64,000 nucleotides of DNA from Zhengitettix transpicula (lineage: Eukaryota; Arthropoda; Insecta; Orthoptera; Tetrigidae): positions 95,656,532 through 95,720,531 of the forward strand of contig CM073591.1 of NCBI GenBank assembly GCA_037074705.1. Reading direction: 5' to 3'. Below the pieces are notes generated by a model. It was not told where the DNA came from. It saw only the letters and a program-made list of their open reading frames with translations, and ran no database searches. Both the position numbers and the translations under genes were made by a program. Position 1 is the first letter of the stretch. Each line of letters opens with the position of its first letter. Positions 60,857 to 64,000 of this stretch are shown here, piece after piece.

Positions 60857-61013
60857 GGTATTCTATAGAATTCCTAGGAAATTAAATATGAATCGCATCG
60901 TACAATGCCGGCTAGTTTTCGGCATTATATACAAATATTCTATTGAATATGCCGAATTTAAAACTTTTCAGGTAACAAGTATAAAAAAATATAAAATTTA
61001 TGTCGGATTGAAA

Positions 61014-61307
61014 ATTAATAATAAAAAATATAGCCAAATACGGACAAGTGAAGTTTTAATATAAATAACACTCAAATTTTCTGAAAGCCTTGTCCTTTCC
61101 TCGGGCGCAAAAAAAAACGCAAGAGCCTGGACACAACTGCACAAGTCAATAAACTTCTGAGGTTTGTCAACTGACTTGTGCAGTTGTACCTCTCTAAGCT
61201 CTTGCGATATTTCTGCACCTAAAGAATGAAACAAGGCTTCCAGAAACGTAGTGTGGTATTTATATTATCACTTCTTTTGTCTGTATTTTGCTATCTTTCT
61301 TATTATC
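61014..61307. mobile_element. Foldback element, compact complete copy
   Basis: The whole 290 bp is close to one hairpin. The left part, AAATATAGCCAAATACGGAC, then CTGAAAGCCTTGT, CAAGAGCCTGG and ACAACTGCACAAGTC, is matched by the right part, GACTTGTGCAGTTGT, CTCTAAGCTCTTG, ACAAGGCTTCCAG and CTGTATTTTGCTATCTTTCT. It is the best preserved member of the family in the window. The short open frame on the minus strand (60998-61234) is incidental. Confidence 0.8.
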
Positions 61308-62019
61308 AGATTATGTAAAACCAAAAATTTGTAATCTATTAATTTACATAGCATTGTCATTAAATTTCTAATCAACAATCAAAATAACATTTTTTAAATA
61401 TGTTATACAGATTGTGAGGATCTATAAACAGTTGATCGTACAGTACACTGTAAACGATGAGTGTTTTGATTCAAAATATATAATTACGTTCTCCGAATAT
61501 AATATGAACCCTTATTACTAAGGAAATATAAATTTAGAATTAACTATGTCTTTTATCACATAAATATTATTTCCATTATTTCATAATTATCATTATTTAA
61601 TTTTATAAAAATAAATGTAATTTTTTATTATTAGGTATAATCCATGTTATTTATATCGACTTATCCAAACGCTACTAAGGAAATTGAAGTTGAGTGAATG
61701 TCAAAGAGCCACAGCAAAGTAAGACGAAAGTTCTCGTTTATTCTGCCCCTTGGGAATGAATATTTGAATATTCATCGTTTAGCAAACGTCCTTAACATTC
61801 TATGGGTTTCTGAGAATATTGACGGGGTTCAGAGCGGATCGCTGCAGATAATTGGTTTACCGTGTACGTTTCTTCAGTCATTGACTCCCTAGTTCGGAAC
61901 GAGCGGAGAGTCGTTCATCAGAAAGGGTCGTTCGGGAGTGTCAAAATGCGCAATTTTACTTGAATTTGTTCAACAAACAATTTGATTTTACTGTACTCCA
62001 TGGAGGAGTAAGCTGTAGT

Positions 62020-62594
62020 GTTTGAGAAGGACTCATGACATTGCATGCAAAAAGCGTCGTCAAAAAATTCATAGCTTCTGTGACCATGCTAGTAAATATG
62101 ATGAAATGGATATATTTTGCACCTTTTGTTTCAAAACTGACAATACTATTGAAGGTAAAATAAATTCTAAAAACCAATCTGGAGTACAAGCCAAAAAACT
62201 GAAAATGAATTTGGAAATTTTTTCCCAATGCTACTTTGGGAACTACTGTGAGAGTTCATATCCCCGACGTCGACAAGGGGCGAGGCGATTCGAGCAATAT
62301 TTTTGCAGTTGTAATGAGTGTGACAGAGGATGGTTTCTGTCGACTTGAAGCTTCTGATGGACTTTTAAAAGAAGTATATGTGAGATCACAATTCACACTT
62401 TATACCCTAAGAACTTGCTTAGGGTTGAAGATGACAATGAAATTCCGCTCCAGTCAGTTGCAGTTGCGCAGTCCAGTGGAAGCAGCCAAGGATTCATCAG
62501 ATGTATGTGTAAAACAAAGTGCCAAAATAAAAATTGTTTTTGCGTTAAAAATGTATTGAAATGTCATTTGATGTGTCATTCAAGCCAACCATAA
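62020..62594 (+). pseudogene. KRBA2-like (integrase-family, transposon-derived) C-terminal remnant, frameshifted
   Basis: One frame reads LGTTVRVHIPDVDKGRGDSS, then NIFAVVMSVTEDGFCRL and VRSQFTL. This matches the segment after the integrase core in KRAB-A-domain-containing-protein-2-like proteins (GDTVRVPIPQVDRGRGD..NI..VV). After a frameshift near 62400 it continues VEDDNEIPLQSVAVAQSSGS and then the cysteine box IRCMCKTKCQNKNCFC...KCHLMCH (62491-62574), ending at TAA 62592-62594. An earlier shift near 62220 separates a basic stretch (QAKKLKMNLEIF). In insects these genes are repetitive and transposon-derived. The integrase core is absent. Confidence 0.8.
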
Positions 62595-62886
62595 ATTGTG
62601 TTTAGTACAAATTTAATTTTTCTTTACGTATTTTGAATAATTTTTTTTCATGGCGCTCTCATTATTTTTTCAGAATAACATGTGTATTTTGAGCAATGCA
62701 TGTCATTTATCTAATAGCCTTATCAGGAATTTTTTCATACTTTGCCGAAATAGGATTTGTCATTCTACAGAATGCCTAGGTATTATATACAATGCGTAGG
62801 GAAAGTATGTAATAATTCTCATATTTCATACATTGGCTACAAACGTCGGGCATGATATACAATGCCTAGGAATTCCATAGAATTCC

Positions 62887-64000
62887 TGCTCTCCGTCATT
62901 GCCGGTAACATATCGACTGAATTCAAGAGGAAGATGGTGAAAACAAAAGGTTAAAATATTGAGAATTAGAATTGATAAAGACAAAATAGTGATAAATGAA
63001 ATAATATTATTTCCGATCAAAATTCAAATGATCCACAACTTTACATTATAGTAATGTTTCTATTAATACTCATAATACAACATTGAATTCTTAATAGTAT
63101 TGCATGAACAAAATTTTTGATTCTCCAAAATTATGTTACATATGAATTTCATGTCGAGGATGTAGAATACAAATGTTGTATTTAACACTATTTGCGACAT
63201 TCGCTACTATAACTGAATTTAATATACATCTAAAAAAGTTTTAAAACCAAAGTACGAATTTTCGGTATTCTAACATATGAACTAGAAGTTTCGACCTCAA
63301 GAATCCAAGAAAAGTACATGTGCAACGTATGCAATAAGCACTAGCAATATGTTTTCACTTTCCTTGTTCATCTGACATATATCAAGGGATGAAAACTGTT
63401 CTGCATATGAAAATAAATGTGTGAAATTCTTTTAGCTGAGGAAAGTACGACTTTTAAAGCTTGGTGCTTAAGAAGCGCAGGTTGCGGATATGATAAATGA
63501 GAAAAGTGAATAGAGGCGTATAAATATTGTAAGAAAACTACATTCACCCACAATCTCTCCACACGGTTGACGTAAAGATAAGTCGGTCTTACACTTGAAT
63601 TACTGCTGAGTAATGGTCTTTGAAATGGAAAATAATTTCTGGCGGAAAAGTAAAACTTCAGTTTTTCTTCTGCCGTCTGTTTCTGCAATCTATCCGTTAA
63701 TGGACAGAAACATCACAGAGCTTTATGGTTATTTATTTTGTCACTAGCCTCACGCAAAGGCATCGCAGAAGTATCCGACCCAACAAAAAAAACATTAAAA
63801 AAATTGGAAAAAATAGAATTATTTCTCACCGTTGTCTCGTTTTAGTTTCATACACATTTCTCAGTGACGTTCGATATCTTGTTTTTCGATATCTTGTTCT
63901 AATCGAGCTACTAAAAATAGACACGAACCGCAGATCCCACTACTTAATTGTTTGAAAATCTTTTACCACCTCGCTTCGCAAGAGAAAATAATAAGAGGGA
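62887..64000. other. Right edge of the window, no gene seen
   Basis: Minus-strand frame 63368-63688 and plus-strand frame 63725-63955 show no motif. I see no repeat landmarks from the families above. Confidence 0.3.

Larger units (their letters stand above)
60857..62886. mobile_element. Probable DNA transposon relic bounded by palindromic inverted repeats
   Basis: GGTATTCTATAGAATTCCTA then GG (60857-60878) and its inverted partner CCTAGGAATTCCATAGAATT then CC (62865-62886) match at 20 of 22 positions. Each contains a self-complementary core. The segment between them holds the KRBA2-like coding remnant (62020-62594) and a nested foldback element (61014-61307). Related words such as CAGAATGCCTAGGTATTATA occur at 62769-62788. 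Treating this as one element is inference. Confidence 0.45.

Overview
This is a eukaryotic, AT-rich window. Its spliced genes with GT-AG introns, the proteins they encode and its transposon families all point to an insect. The repeat mixture (Jockey-type LINE, Penelope-like, mariner, PIF/Harbinger, microsatellites) would fit a large hemimetabolous genome such as a cockroach or termite, but that placement is inference. Only two host genes can be supported. Most of the remaining sequence is decayed mobile elements and AT-rich DNA.

Layout. 1-1.77 kb: AT-rich, no gene. 1.77-5.06 kb, minus strand: a five-coding-exon gene for SGT1/SUGT1 (CS plus SGS domains, 218 aa, no TPR part), a co-chaperone of Hsp90. 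5.1-12.9 kb: intergenic DNA with a small foldback element, a long (TC)n tract, two copies of a poly(A)-tailed retroposon, a Penelope-like reverse transcriptase scrap, a large foldback element and a 71-bp direct repeat. 12.9-21.96 kb, plus strand: a ten-coding-exon gene for kanadaptin (SLC4A1AP; FHA domain, dsRBD-like domain, acidic and coiled-coil tail, 791 aa). Its fourth intron carries Penelope-like and foldback debris and its fifth a retroposon tail.

22-64 kb has no host gene that I can support. It holds the 5' half of a Jockey-type LINE (ORF1 with PRE_C2HC and zinc knuckles, start of ORF2 endonuclease; 23.8-25.3 kb, minus) and two oppositely oriented copies of another LINE's 3' end (26.9-27.8 and 50.9-51.9 kb). 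Four copies of an LTR-like repeat lie at 33.2-43.7 kb, with primer-binding-site-like tails and expanded minisatellites. More copies of the retroposon are scattered throughout. Also present are a PIF/Harbinger transposase remnant (47.8-48.2 kb), a mariner remnant (56.6-57.3 kb), and a KRBA2-like integrase-family C-terminal remnant (62.0-62.6 kb) inside a roughly 2-kb segment bounded by palindromic inverted repeats.

The two host genes are not an operon and have no evident functional link. The more interesting material is in the repeats: a retroposon with verifiable target-site duplications and paired hairpins at its 5' end, an LTR-like family whose tail repeats a tRNA-primer-like module and always ends in a TA-rich tract, and a foldback family that tends to lie downstream of Penelope-like reverse transcriptase scraps and carries a box resembling a hammerhead ribozyme core. 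I ran no searches; all identifications are from reading the sequence.
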